Source: Ziziphus jujuba
Taxonomy: Eukaryota; Streptophyta; Magnoliopsida; Rosales; Rhamnaceae
Length of the DNA stretch: 64,000 nt
NCBI RefSeq assembly: GCF_031755915.1
Contig: NC_083380.1
Location: 14,198,001-14,262,000 of the forward strand
Direction: 5' to 3'
In this document: one piece after another, positions 44,770 to 57,701 of the stretch
Position numbering within the stretch: position 1 is the stretch's first letter
How the letters are laid out: each line of letters begins with the position of its first letter
Notes under the pieces: model-generated
Databases searched by the model: none
Told to the model about the DNA's origin: nothing
What the model saw: the letters and a program-made list of their open reading frames with translations, nothing else
Program-made: the position numbers and the translations under genes

Positions 44770-47636
44770 TGACACGATCCACCCCGAAAACCTTCCCAGG
44801 ACCTTCTAGGTGATCCCGCCTAGGGAAGTCCCACTGGACAATTTCTAGAAAATATCCAATGGAACCTCACCTTAAAATGTAGATAATCAAACACCAGCGT
44901 TAACGTTAATACCTCAATATATATATATATATATATATAAATAGGTCCACAACCAGCCTACTGTACTACAGGCCATAACTACACACATGAGTACCATAGT
45001 CTCTACTGAGTCCCATAATTAAAATCAGAGCATTCTAAGAGTGTCAACAAAGTCTATAAGTACAAATAAGTAATAAATAAGTCCAGAAGATAACAATAGA
45101 TGAAGAAAAGATAAATACGGTTGCTGCAGTGGAAGCCAACAAGCGATAAACTATACGCGAGGTAGTCTGCTACTAGCTGCCTGGGCCTAAGGGAACGAAT
45201 TTAAAACAATAAAACGTGAGATAAAGAAATATTAGTGAGTGGCATAGTATAATAGAAAAATAATGATTTATTTCTGAAAAATCTTTCTCTCAAGACCTCT
45301 CATTCCACTCGTTGAAAAGCTCCCCGTTTAAAAATCGTTTTACAAAACCCAAACTTGTACCCCAATTAATATCATAAAAACTAATGCTCAAAAATATAAA
45401 TGAACGATCATTGTAATATTATGAAATGTCTCAAATCAAGATATAAACATTTGAGCATACATTATAATAAATACAGTTCTACCAAATAAATATGAAAATG
45501 CAGGAATCATCCCAATATTTGTAACTCAACAATATATAAAAACATATACAATGTACCAATTTGTAAACCGTGGGATACACTCACCTCACGACCCTCAATA
45601 TATGAATGGTGTCGTGGGAATAATAAATAACCGTCGGGACGTACCCAACCTCATGGTTCGGGCAATAATAAACCGTTGGATGATACCAACCTTACGGCAC
45701 CGTGGTAATAATAATAAACCGTTGGATAAACTCGACCTCACAGTCCGTGGTAATAATAGATAACCGTTGGATGCAACCAACCTCACGGCATCGTGGTAAA
45801 CCCAGCGCGCGGTAATATAATATAATATAATACTGATCCAAGGTATTGGCATTACATAGTACATCAATTTAAAAATAACCAATACAGTATACATAAAACA
45901 ATCTTGTAAGATTATAAATATACTTTTCCAAAGGATACTATATCATAAATCATAATTTAACATTTAAACTTCCACCGATTAATTAAATACTTCAAAATCT
46001 CAAAACATCATTTCATACGAAAACCAGAAATACCACAGTGAAATATATTCACAATAAACCAATTTTAAGCACATAAAATTATAAAATATTTGATCGTGCT
46101 TAAAATTATATGATTTTTAATCTGGTTTCTCAAACCAAATAGTTTCCAAAATAATTTAAAATCTCAATTTAATTACCAAGATATTTAAATACCACAAGTT
46201 CATTTATGGACCCATTAAAATTAAAAATCATTTAAAATATTATTAAAGTCACATAAAATGATAACACATATATGTAAAAGCAAATATTTATATATGCATA
46301 AAACAACATTTTAATCAAATGATATATACGTAAAATATTTAAACCACATATATATATTATACTATATGCCCAAAACATTTAAAAATAAAATAACCACTCA
46401 CAGTACTGTAAATACTCATGGCTGCTCCTCTACAGGATTGCCTCCAGGCTCAACTTAAATGCCTGTAATATAATAAAATATTCCTCAGGCTCCAAACAAC
46501 TAAACCAGAGACACTTGTATAACTCAAATGTCTCAAAATGATTTACAGTACTACAAAATTACATAAATTGGATACCGGACAGTCCAATTATACCGCGTGT
46601 CCTTAGGACCCGGTACCCATTTTCATCCGAAGCCTAATATTTTGAAATTGAACCACCTAATAGGTCCTAATAATATCCAATCTCACTAACTCAACTCCAA
46701 TTTTAACTAATTTGACCAATTTTGTCCAAACACAGTTTCCAACTTATCCGAAAATTAACTAATTGATCCAAAAATGGAAAAATTATCAAACGACTTCTAA
46801 AATTCACAAACTTTATATTGACAGAAAGCCCAAGAGACAAGAAGTTCACCAGTGATCTTACCTTGGTCCGATGACTGCTCCAATGACTGGAAAATTGACG
46901 TAAAGGTTCGGCCGAACTTGAACTTGAGAGATCTCTCAAATGGTGGGGATTTTGGGCAATCTAACCATGGAAATGGACTTAGAGGGGTCGAAAATTGTGG
47001 GATAGAGGTATGGATCGAGCTGGGTTGGCCGCAAAACACAAGAAAAGAGGAGAGAGAAAATTTCTGGCCGTCAGGCTTCTCCGGCTCGATCTGGGCACGT
47101 CCGGTGACCGGTGGCCATGAAAAATTGCGACTGAGCTTGCCTCCGTCCCCCACTCCTCTATGGCTGGTACGTGTAGCAAGGTGGTGGCCGGAGATGGGTC
47201 AAACGGCATAAACCCGGTTGGAGGTAAAAATTGTCGATTCGGGCCCATGGGTCTGGGTGTTTTTCTCGGGTTTTGGAGAGGAAATGGATATTTTTGGGCT
47301 TTTCTTCCTATTTGGCACACTTACCGAGGCTTATATAGAGCCTAAATCACTAACAGATAAAAATTGAAGATTGGTTTAGACACTGATATAAAACTTATGT
47401 TTAAAACTTCTCAGAACCATAACTTTTTATCCGTAACTCGAAATTTGGCATGCTGCCAATCTGTGAACTCATATTGACGAGATCTATACAATGGTACCTC
47501 AGTCAAACCAAAAATATTGGCTATTGAAAAAGTAAACTTGAACCCATATATTATTCACTTGGTCAAACTTGGTCAAACTTAGTCAATTTAGTCAAATTAG
47601 TTTAATCATGCATATTTTTTGATACGGGGTATTACA
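44770..47636 (-). mobile_element. Long solo LTR 'D'
   Basis: 2,867 bp, TG...CA, minus strand TGTAATACCCCGTATC ... GGGGTGGATCGTGTCA, with a perfect 5-bp target duplication ATATA (44,765-44,769 and 47,637-47,641). The same family as element B (52,688-59,629): both contain GGTTCAATTT..AAA and CTTCGGATGAAAAT blocks and a TCCCAGTGGGACTT-like end. It has no internal coding region. The overlapping ORFs at 46,700-47,345 lie in its GC-rich part on both strands and are chance frames. Confidence 0.87.
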
Positions 47637-48024
47637 ATATAGGTGACAAATAATTTGCTATCCCCACATCTTTAATATATATAAGAAAAATGGTTAGCGA
47701 GTAAATTGAGCATTTGAAGAGAAAATAGATAAATCAATAAATAAATAATGAAAGACAAAGAGTACTAATCTTATGAAGCTTTGAATGATACATTCCATAT
47801 TATCTCCATTAAATAGTTTTAAAAAAAAGGGGGAAATGATCATGATTGATATCAACTCAAGGAAAGCATATTAGAGTAATTAAGCAGAAGCATTTGTTAC
47901 AGCATCCATATTATGAAAATCCAAATAAGCCCCGCATCTCGTGCTGGAGATGAAGAAGGAACTAGGAACAAGTTGTGTAGCATCATTTCCTATCGAGCAA
48001 ACCAAGCCTATAAAACAGCATTTT

Positions 48025-49835
48025 CTAATCACTTTGCTCCTTACGTTTGAGTAAAAGAAATAGAACAATTGGTTTATTAGGTTCATTGGTAGAAGATATT
48101 TCTTCAAATTTCTGGTAATACAAATCAAAAAGCTTGTCCAAGTCAATCTCATCTCCAAAATGTTGCTTTATCAATCCTTCAAGACCAGCTCTAAGTACAG
48201 AGGAGAAGAGTTTAGATGGTGGTCTTTCCTTGGTTAGGCTCTCCATTATTTCTATGCTGAAATATCCATTTTGGTCCACAATTGCTTCTAATTGCTGGAA
48301 AGGTGCATAGTATAATGGTAAGTTGAAGGAATCAACTTTCTCTTCACTTATCATACTCTGTTTCAAGAAAGTAACGACAAAAACAAAAGGATACAGAAAA
48401 AGTTAGAACCATCCAATTACATGAAATAATTGTCTTCTTTTTTTTTTTTTTTTTACCCCCATAAAAAAAATTTACTTCTACAATTTTTATTTAGTAAAAT
48501 ATGTTATATTAAAAGCACGTTATATATATAGAGTTTAATTAGCTGGTAATATGTATTTACAAAATTATGAAATCCAGATCTTCTATCCTTTTTTTTCCTT
48601 CTCCCCATCCATATTATCATTTTTAATTCATATAATATCACCTCATTTAAAAAAATCTGCAAAGAAATAGAAATAAATTAAAAAAAAAAAAATTGGATTT
48701 TATATGTGTTGAGATTCTATCTTTGGTAAGACAAAATGAATATAGAAAAATAGAAATAGATCTCCATACTATATTGTAGTTAATCAGACTTATCCTAGCC
48801 TCCTTTTGCCATAAAATTTCAGCTTATCAATTATGTTAGATCCAACTTAGCTTTTTTTTTTCTTTTTTTTTTTTTTTTTTTTGGCTTGTGAGAAGGAGTT
48901 TATTCTCTTTACCTTTTTGGCCAATTCTATGACGCAAGACCCAAGCAGTGCCAGAGCCTCGTTGAAAAATAGTTCAGAATGGGGAGTTTCATTGGGGCAA
49001 GCTGGCACTAGAAGGGCCATTAATCCTCCATGGACAATTTCTTGAGATCTTGCAGTTAGAAACCTCTCCATATCCTTGAAATATTGAGCTTCATAAGATT
49101 TTACAACTTCAAGTGGAGAATTTGAGTATTGGATCCTCCCTTTGTTCCAAGCAGGGCTGTTTTTATCCAACACCTCTTTAGGCACTCTAGAAAGCCAATG
49201 GACAGCATTGGAAGAATAGACAAAGTGTAGAGAGGAACTTGGAAACAAGCGACCATGGAAAGAACCCGGTACACCGCTTGCATAGTATCTTCTCTCAGGA
49301 GGAAGGGATGAGAAAAGCTGGTTGAAATCATTGGAGATATGATCATTAAAGAAGACTTGGAACTCAGGAAGAAGATGACTAAGTCCTTGGCTTTTGTACT
49401 TGTCCTCCACAGAATCAACTATGTTTTGCACTGCTAAGAATGTATTGGGTCCAACTGAGCACCCCAAATCAGCCAATCTAAAGGTGTTTGATGAGGAGGA
49501 AATGTTGTTGAGATCAAGTTTCTCAGCAATTCCCTTGTTTATAAGTTCTATAGCAGACTCTGTATCTTTTCTCTACACAATACAACATATTGCTACTGTA
49601 AATTATTGCCAAAGCAAAATGAAAGAAAAGACCAATTTTAATTTTAACGTGTAAACACATTATTAATAAAAATAAATATAAAAGATCAGTAATTGGGGTT
49701 TGAAGTCAGCTATGAAATATATTAAAGAATGAATTATACATATGTGAAGAGAGATTTCACCTGAAAGGTGGAGTTTCTGGTGTAGCTATACAAGCCAGAT
49801 CCACCATTCATTGGAAATGCTTCATGTTTTGCCAT
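48025..49835 (-). CDS. SABATH-family carboxyl methyltransferase (three exons)
   Basis: SABATH enzymes transfer a methyl group from S-adenosylmethionine to the carboxyl (or ring nitrogen) of small acids such as salicylate, jasmonate or indole acetate. Exon 1 49,761-49,835 (MAKHEAFPMNGGSGLYSYTR...), exon 2 48,913-49,572, exon 3 48,025-48,357; all junctions are phase 0 with GT-AG introns, giving 355 residues, normal for the family. Exon 2 has the SAM motif LADLGCSVGPNTFLAVQNIV, the FNDH motif and SNAVHWLSRVP. Exon 3 has EEKVDSFNLPLYYAPFQQLE and QNGYFSIEIMESL. No stop or frameshift is seen. Substrate cannot be read from sequence; it looks nearest to the uncharacterised At5g37990/38020-type group. 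Transcription goes leftward; two SABATH relics lie 21-24 kb away. Confidence 0.9.
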
Positions 49836-52526
49836 CTCTCACTCTATATAAATCTTAGCTGCTTAGTTTGTTTTCTTTCTCTGATTCAAATTCAACAATC
49901 AGAAAGATATATATAGTCCATAGACAATCCAACAAGACCAAGAAAAATCCTAAAAAGCAAGGGGATAAAACATTTACCAGCCAAGCCACCTAAAAAGGAG
50001 AGAATATTATATTTGTCACCTACAAAGAAAAATGAAGAGTCCTAGGCGGCCTGATCTAAATTCTGGGTTAACTGAATCCAACCTTGTTTGAGTCTGTCTA
50101 GGTCTATCCAAACCACGGGCATTTCCATAATACAAACAACGACCTTTTGCTGATAATGTTGAAGACAAAACTTGGTCCTTGCTTTGAAAAATTATTTGGT
50201 CAATGTCGGAGGCTATATACACACACACACATATGGTTAGGCCATATATATATATATTTATATACACGATTTGTTTGAAATCTGAGGATTAACTTTAGAA
50301 ATTTTACTTTTCAGAATTTTAATTATATTAAAAATTGCAATTTAAAATTATATTTATTAATTATTATGTTTCAATAATATTTTTCAAAATAAAATTTTAA
50401 TATTTCATTAAATTATTATTTAAAATTTTTTAAATTTTAAATTTTAATTATTGATGCGATTTATTCTGTATCAATAACGCTCAAGTGTTGCCTCAAAATG
50501 GCCATACAGGATCACTTAAACTAAATCCTTTAGACCAAATAAAAAATTTTTCAAAATTTCTACAAATGTTATTGCACAATTTGATTACAAAAAGAAAAGA
50601 AAAAATCGGACTTCCACTAACAAAAATGCAAACAAAAAAAAGTTCAAAAGGGAAAAAGAGAGAGAGAGCGAGAGAGAGAGATTGATTTAATCTACTTGCA
50701 CTAGAGCCAATAGATATATTTGCCAACAATCAATTAGTACCAAATAGCAACTAGAAAAGCTAAAAATTTCAGTAGCTATGTTTTTCATCTTCCATCGATT
50801 TTTCTCGTCAACCAAACATATCTCAAACAAATTTAAGCAAAACAAACGCATAACACTGAGGAATAAAGCGAGTAGAAAATTCCAAAAAGGAAATTACTTG
50901 AAAGAGATGTAATTCGAGACCCGCAGTGGCTTTTCGTTCGTCTTGGTGGAGATTGAGACAGCCGATGCCTTTCGGTTCGCATTGGATTTACGGGATAAGA
51001 TGCCTGGTTAAGCTTTGGTTGAGAAAAAGGGGGGTTTTTAGTCTAAACGCCTAGTTTTAGACAAACAAATTTAATTTACGTCAAAAAAAAAAAAAAAAAA
51101 CCGTAAAACTCCCTCCGTCACTTTGCCGTTAGGACGCTTTTGATAAGCTACGTGACATCGTCTTGGTTATGTGTGGATATAAATTTTATGACGTTAAAAA
51201 ATAAAATATAAATTAAATGTTATTCCAACTTTTTTTTTTCCTTGAAAATTTTATTCCAACTTATTTGCATCATATCTGAACACTTTAATAGCATAATTAT
51301 TGTGTGTGTATGTATATATATATATATATATATACATTAAGAATATATACTAGGACTGCATTGTTGTTATTATTTATTAATCTAAAAAATAAAGTAAAGA
51401 AAATTAAGACTAATTCATAAACTGTTATATACGTATATATGTATATATATATATATATGTATATATATATTTTTTAATTTGATGTTTGGCCATAAATTGG
51501 ATGGTGTGTGGACCCGGATTGTTAGTATCTCTGTGCCATGTCCTAATCAGATTGTGTAACCTTTTAATTAAAATTTTGAATGGGTATTAAATTGTCTGTA
51601 TGTGCTTTAACAGACCTTTGTTGTTTTTCCGCTTTGGATTTGGAGCCTTTTGGAAAAACGAGAGTTTTGAAAGGAAGAAAATAATGCATACGTTCTTCTC
51701 TATGACGCTAAGGTTGAAAAACAAGTGTGAAAAAGAATTTTTAGCATCTTTGACATTGTGAGTGTGGTAAGTAAAAAGTATATTGAAAGTTTGAAGAGAA
51801 GAGCTTTGGTAATACTGTGTTTAAAAGCTTTTGCATTCATTATATTTTGGATGATAACCATCAATAAATATCTGTATAGATAGGATGAAAATCGTTTTAA
51901 AAAGACTACGATATCATACAGATCTCGGACAAGTTTAAATCCAAAAAATTCAGATTTTTATAATTTATTTTGTTTATTTTCCTATATTTTTTGTTTACAA
52001 TATTTTTATCATCTTACATATATTTACATATATTTATACATATATATCTAAAAAATTGTACTATAATTTAACTGTACCACCAAGAGGATGACATATTAAT
52101 TATTCTTGTTTAATTGTTAATTTGTGGAGACAACTCAGTCTAAAAGTTATTTCTTTTTCCTTGACAATAATAAAAATTTAAAATTAATATACAAATCTCG
52201 TATAGGAAAATATTGTATGGTAATACTCTGCTCTGTAAAACAACCATCCATCAAACCAACATTTTAAAAAAAAAAAAAAAAACCTTGTTTTCTACCTTTT
52301 TAGTTCCACAATCTTGATCATCACGCTATAAAAAACATAAAAAAATAAAAAAATAAAAAAAAAAGAAAAAGAAAAAATGTGAGCCTTTCTTAATTTATTT
52401 TGGATTATGGGCTGTTAAATTGACCACAGAATAATTTATACATGAAATTTTTTGAAAGATTATACAATCTTTGAAACTAGAATATTATAATATAATAAAA
52501 GGTTGGTCTCTAAATTATAAGGATCA
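49836..52526. other. Intergenic DNA, no gene recognised
   Basis: 2.7 kb upstream of the SABATH gene. It contains a GA-rich microsatellite near 50,657-50,680, A-runs near 51,084 and 52,266, and TA tracts at about 51,313-51,343 and 51,430-51,470. The ORFs at 50,016-50,729 are AT-rich or repeat-derived. The SABATH promoter should lie in the first few hundred bases, but I see no distinctive element. Confidence 0.5.
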
Positions 52527-53369
52527 TGAAAGAGATAACAGATGATTGGAAAGTTAAACCAATTATTGATGTGAGGCCACCATTGAATACAAGTTTACAA
52601 TAAAAGGATAAGCTAAAGAATCCTATTACGTTACAACAGCTAAGATAAATATTAACAATAACAATATATATCTCATAGAATTGTACATGTAACAACTCAT
52701 ATCAAAATATCCCTGTTGTACAATTTGATAAGGTTTGACCAAGTTTGACAAAGTGAACAGTATGTGGAGTCAAAGTTGACTTTTTCTATGGATAAGATTT
52801 TTAGTTTGACTGATGTACCATTCTGTAGAGCTCGTCGATACGAGTTCATAGACTGATAACACGTCAAATTCTGAGTTATGGATAAAAGTTATGGTTCTAA
52901 GAAATTTTCAATATAAGGTTTATATCAATGTTCAAACTAGTTTCCAATTTTTGTTTGTTAGTGACTCAAAGCTCTATATAAGGCTCGATAAATGTGTCAA
53001 ATAGGAAACCAATTTTCAAAATATCCATTTCATTCCCAAAACCAGAGAAATTCCTTCCTAGACCCGCATATGCGAACTAGATTGTTTTGGACCCATTTAA
53101 TGTCGACCTGGGTCATTGCCGTTTTTGCCCATTCCCGCCAACCACCACTTACACGCGCTAGCCAGGGAGGAAGCCCACATGGAGGCGAGCTCGGCCATGA
53201 AATTTCATGGTGAGTGACGGTCGGACGTGCCCAGATCTGGCCGGCGAGGTGGGTCACCGAATTTTTGCATTTTTCGGCTATTTCAGGCCAACATATACAC
53301 CTATCCTACCATTTTTGGACCCTCTGAGCTTATTTCCATAGTTATTTTGCCCAGATTCCTCACCGTTTG

Positions 53370-56300
53370 TGTCAGGATCCGTCCAAGATCTCTTATCGGA
53401 ACCCTAGACAAGCTCTAATCCCAGGGAAACCCTACCGGACCTTCCAATGGAAAATCCGGCAGAACCTCCCCTAAAGGTTAGACTTATCACAAATTCCCTA
53501 CACTAAAAACACACTTCTATATATATACCGCCTTAGTCCTCCACTTTACTACAATTTAATTCCATAATAATCAGCAGTTCCATAAATTAAACAAGGGCCT
53601 AATGCAGTATTTAATAAAATATATCTAATACAGTATACAAAGCATCATAGGGTGCAATTAAGTATGAAAGTTATACAACAAAGTATGGAAAGAAATATTA
53701 CAATAGAAATAAATGAAAAGAAAGAGAACTCCTTGAAATATGACAGCAACGAAGGTCAAGCTCGCTCTGGACGAACGTCTACCAATCTTTGTACCTAGGG
53801 GAACCGATTTAAAAATATGAGATGCTAATTATCTCAGTGAGTGACCCTATCTACTATAGAATTATAATAGTAACGATAATCATAGTACACTTGATTAATT
53901 AAGAATAAATAAGTAAATAAATAATAATTAATTGAAAATAATATTGTTTTCTCAAAATCCTCACCATTCACTTCGTTGGAAAGGTTCCCCTTTTAAAACA
54001 TATTCGTAAAACCCAATCTTTTATGCTCCAAAAATCAAAAAATAATTAATTTAATAAATAATTAAATAATCTAAATACGAATAAAATATAATAAAATAAT
54101 TTAAAATACTTCCATTAAAGAAATATAACATAAAAGTGAAATTCAATATATAATTCATAAAATTTTATTTAATAAATCAAAATAAACAGTATCAAAACTA
54201 TAATTTAAATAATTACAAACAATCATATAAAATAAGTGGTAAAAAATATTATAAAATTCATTCTGAAATATTCAATCAATCTATATAATAAAAATATGAC
54301 AAGATGCATTTTAAAAACATTGTTTTAAAATAAGTGTCATAAAATATGAATGAATACATTTTAGAAAAATATTAATTGAAAATAGGTGATAAAACAAATT
54401 AAATACGATTTTAAAATTTTGGGATTTGAAATTTATATCTGAAAAATAATACTTGACGCACCACACTATATACCAGTGATGCCCTACGATACCCAGCGTC
54501 TCGAGCACCGTCCGACGGGAGGTTAAAGAGAAAAACTTGCATACGGTCACTTCAGCATCTTAACAGCGCCGCTGCTTAAACCGTCATCCCGGCCATGGAG
54601 GGGGGTGGCTTATGTGCACCATTACAACTTGCGCGCTCATCCACATATACAGTACAGAACACCAGTACTATATGAGTGTGTCTAAAACAAATAACCAAGT
54701 TTATTATTAAAATACCCAATTTTTTTAAAATTCACCGTAGGAATTATACTATTTTTCAAATTCACAATCCCATTTTTTTCTTAAATATCACCAGCATAAA
54801 TCCATCGATAATATATAATTGTCCCCATATCATAAAATCCACCATATAATATTTCAAGTGCAAAAATATATATTTTGAAAGCACCATAATTTAAACCAAT
54901 ATTTTTCTTGAAATCTTTAAAATCAAATCATGCCAAAAATATTATTAAAACCACATGAAATTCATATATTCTTAAAATAATGTAAACACATTTGTTATGC
55001 ATTATAAAATCAACATCAAACTCAACAATAATTAGTGAAAAACCTTAAACCATAATTCCTTTAAAATCCCAAATACATTTTTGGCAACAACTCATATATT
55101 AAAACCATCATAAATCAGCATTATAAACTTAAATGGAAATTTCTTCAAATATTAAACATATATTAAAATTCACACGAAAACTTTCTAAATACACAATAGT
55201 CCAACAATAAAATTTAACAATTATTAACAAAATCCCATATCCATAAAATTCTTTAAATCAAAATATTTCTTGATGCACAAATAATTATAATTCATCCAAT
55301 TTTGGCATCAAAATTCCAAATATAAATTTACTAAATATTCAACACATAAAACTTTTTCTTCAAATAACCAATTAACACAAAATATATATATTTTAACATC
55401 CCAAAATAATTTTGAAGGTGGGTTACTCACCTCGAGCACGCAATCCAGCCAAGATCCTCCATAAGATCAATTCTACGACTCACACGTGCTCATAGAATAA
55501 CAATATTACACAGGATTAAATAAATTAATATTTTATTCGGATAAATAATACCTGGTATCCGGGGAAGCGAACACGAACGACAACCAAAATTTACGAATGA
55601 TATACCGAATCGATGCTTGTGAAGCGAGGATTACAAATATGGTCTTACTTCCTGGAAATCAGACCCGTGGTGGTCGAAATCTCGCCAAAAAGCTCTTGGA
55701 TTTTAGGCCTTCAATTTGTTTAAATGTGGTGATCTTGCCACAATGTCCAAGGTAGTTCGGTTACACTTGCACTCTTTGTTTTGCAACATCAAAGACCAAA
55801 CATTATTTATGTTTATGCATTTTATTTTATCTTGTAATGTTTAAGAACAATATCCTTTTTGTAATGCCCTAAGCTCATTATCTAGCTTAAGGCCTTTTTT
55901 GTCTAGTTGCTGGAATTGTATTTCCAGCAACATAAGTCCACTTCCTTGGATGCCGTTTGAAGTAGGTTTGGGATTTGGACCTGAATTTTGGATATGATAA
56001 ACTAGATATGCAGAGGGAGAAGTATAAAAAAGAATGGCCCAATTTGGAGCTGGGAATGCTGAGTTAAGCCCAAAACAATCTAACCCTTGTGCAATGTTGT
56101 TGCCCAGAAAACTGGGCAAAACTGCCTCGGGTTTGATTATTTTTGAATGGGTAAATGGACTTTGTTTTATCTAGTTTTTGGCTAGAACATATTTTAATAT
56201 TCGAAAAGGCTTCCCTCCAATTTTCAAGTCAAATGGAGCTGGTTTTCAAATTCAAATGCCTTAGACAAGCTGAACTACCCATTAAAGAAGGTTTCTTGCA

Positions 56301-57701
56301 TGCCCAACACATTGATTAGAGTTAGTTGAGGTAGTTTGGCTTGGTTGGTTACTTTTAATGCTTTTGTATTTATTGCTCAATATGGCAGCATGCCTTATTG
56401 TCTTTTCGATGTATTTAAAAATATGAAAATTGTAATGAAAAACGTTGAGAAAGAAAATATTCAAAAAACAGATTTTGAAAAACAACATTTTTGGCTCTCT
56501 CTCTCTCAACTACTACATTTTTGGTTTCTTCTTCTTCCCAAAAGCTAACAACCTTCTCAAGAACCCTAAACCTCCATTAACACCAGAAACAAAACCTTAA
56601 CAAACAAAAAAAAAACAAAATCAAGAACCAAGAACCAACAACAATCATTCTTGACTAACACCTTGAATGATTGTGCTCTAGGGTACAACAACATAAACCT
56701 ACACCAAATTCCATCACAATTCTCACAATCCATTAAGAATTGAGGCAAGTGGACACCGGATTTGGGTTCAAGGGGTTGGAATTAGTGGGAGAAGATAGGC
56801 GGTATGATCGGGAACTCGCCAAAAATTGATTTTCCGATGAGCCGCTATGGTCACTGGAACCCGTCACTACCGGCAGCGTATCCGGTGGCCACTGGTTGTG
56901 ATTTTTGGTGGGAAGGTAGATCGGGGAATGGGTGATGCAATAGGACCAGTGGTGAGGCAAACGGAGGTCTGTTTTGGGAGAAATCAGCCGGAGAAGGAAA
57001 CAGGCCGCTCGCCAAAACACCCCGATCCCCGCGCATCACCGGCGACCTAGCCGTGATTTTTGGCTGGCCGGCCTATTTTAATGGGTGGGTCATGGTGGTC
57101 AAGTGCGTGTACTATTTTGGTGGCTGAAAATGGGTGAACGGCGGTTGGCCGGTCCTTCCCTTTTTTCTCTCTCTCCTCCTTCTCCTTCTCTCTCCTCCCT
57201 CGCTTTCTCAACTAGTCAAAATGCCTGTGGGTGCTACTGTGCACTCATGGATGGGTCCACTTTTTGTGACACATGGCATCTCTGTTCACACACATACAGA
57301 TCTATGAATAGTAAATGCCGTCTCAGAAAAACTTCACAGGTTCATAACTTTCAAAACACATGTCCAAATCGGGTATGCCGGTAGTCTATGAACTCGTATT
57401 GATGAGTACTTCACAACCATGCATGAGTCAAAGCTTAATTTTACACAAACAAAAAAGTCAACTCCGACAACCCTTGAACAATTTGGACCTCAACTTGTTT
57501 TACTCATAACTTTCAAACTATAATTCTGTTTTTGACGTGCTATTAGTCTACAGACTCATATCGATGCGTACTTCGTAATGGTATCTTGTCAACCTGGAAT
57601 TTTATCCGAATCAAAAAGTCAAAGTTGGACCCTCTCGATCAACAACGATCAAATCTGGTCAATGTGCAAAAATTCCGGTATGATTTGGGACGGGTGTTAC
57701 A
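53370..57701 (-). mobile_element. Long LTR 'C' nested in B
   Basis: On the minus strand it starts TGTAACACCCGTCCC (57,701) and ends GGATCCTGACA (53,370), the same family as solo LTR A at 2,659-6,008, with parallel blocks throughout (CTTGTCTAGGGTTCC, CCCCGGATACCAGG, the GC-rich region near 54,450-54,620). It is 4.3 kb long because of ~1 kb at 55,717-56,750 absent from A. A clear 5-bp duplication is not visible (GTTTG against ATTGG). Confidence 0.78.
55717..56750. mobile_element. Extra ~1-kb segment nested in C
   Basis: Relative to element A this block is additional. It starts near TGTTTAAATGTGGTGATC and ends near 56,725-56,750 after a (CT)n tract and a leader-like stretch (AAGAACCCTAAACCTCC). 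CAATT-like sequences at both sides (55,712 and ~56,717) could be a target duplication, but other alignments are possible. No coding domain was seen; probably another solo LTR. Confidence 0.45.

Noticed and set aside
46703..47345. Cluster of overlapping ORFs on both strands in GC-richer DNA
   Set aside because: They lie within solo LTR D, have no recognisable domain, and related GC-rich sequence occurs in elements B and C without conserved frames.
48847..48912. Continuation of SABATH exon 2 into a poly-Lys tail
   Set aside because: A good GT donor at 48,911-48,912 precedes it and the next exon at 48,357 continues the family sequence; the poly-Lys is intronic poly-A.
56733..57384. ORFs of 95, 99 and 67 codons near 57 kb
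   Set aside because: They are on both strands in the GC-rich part of element C, overlapping and without domains.
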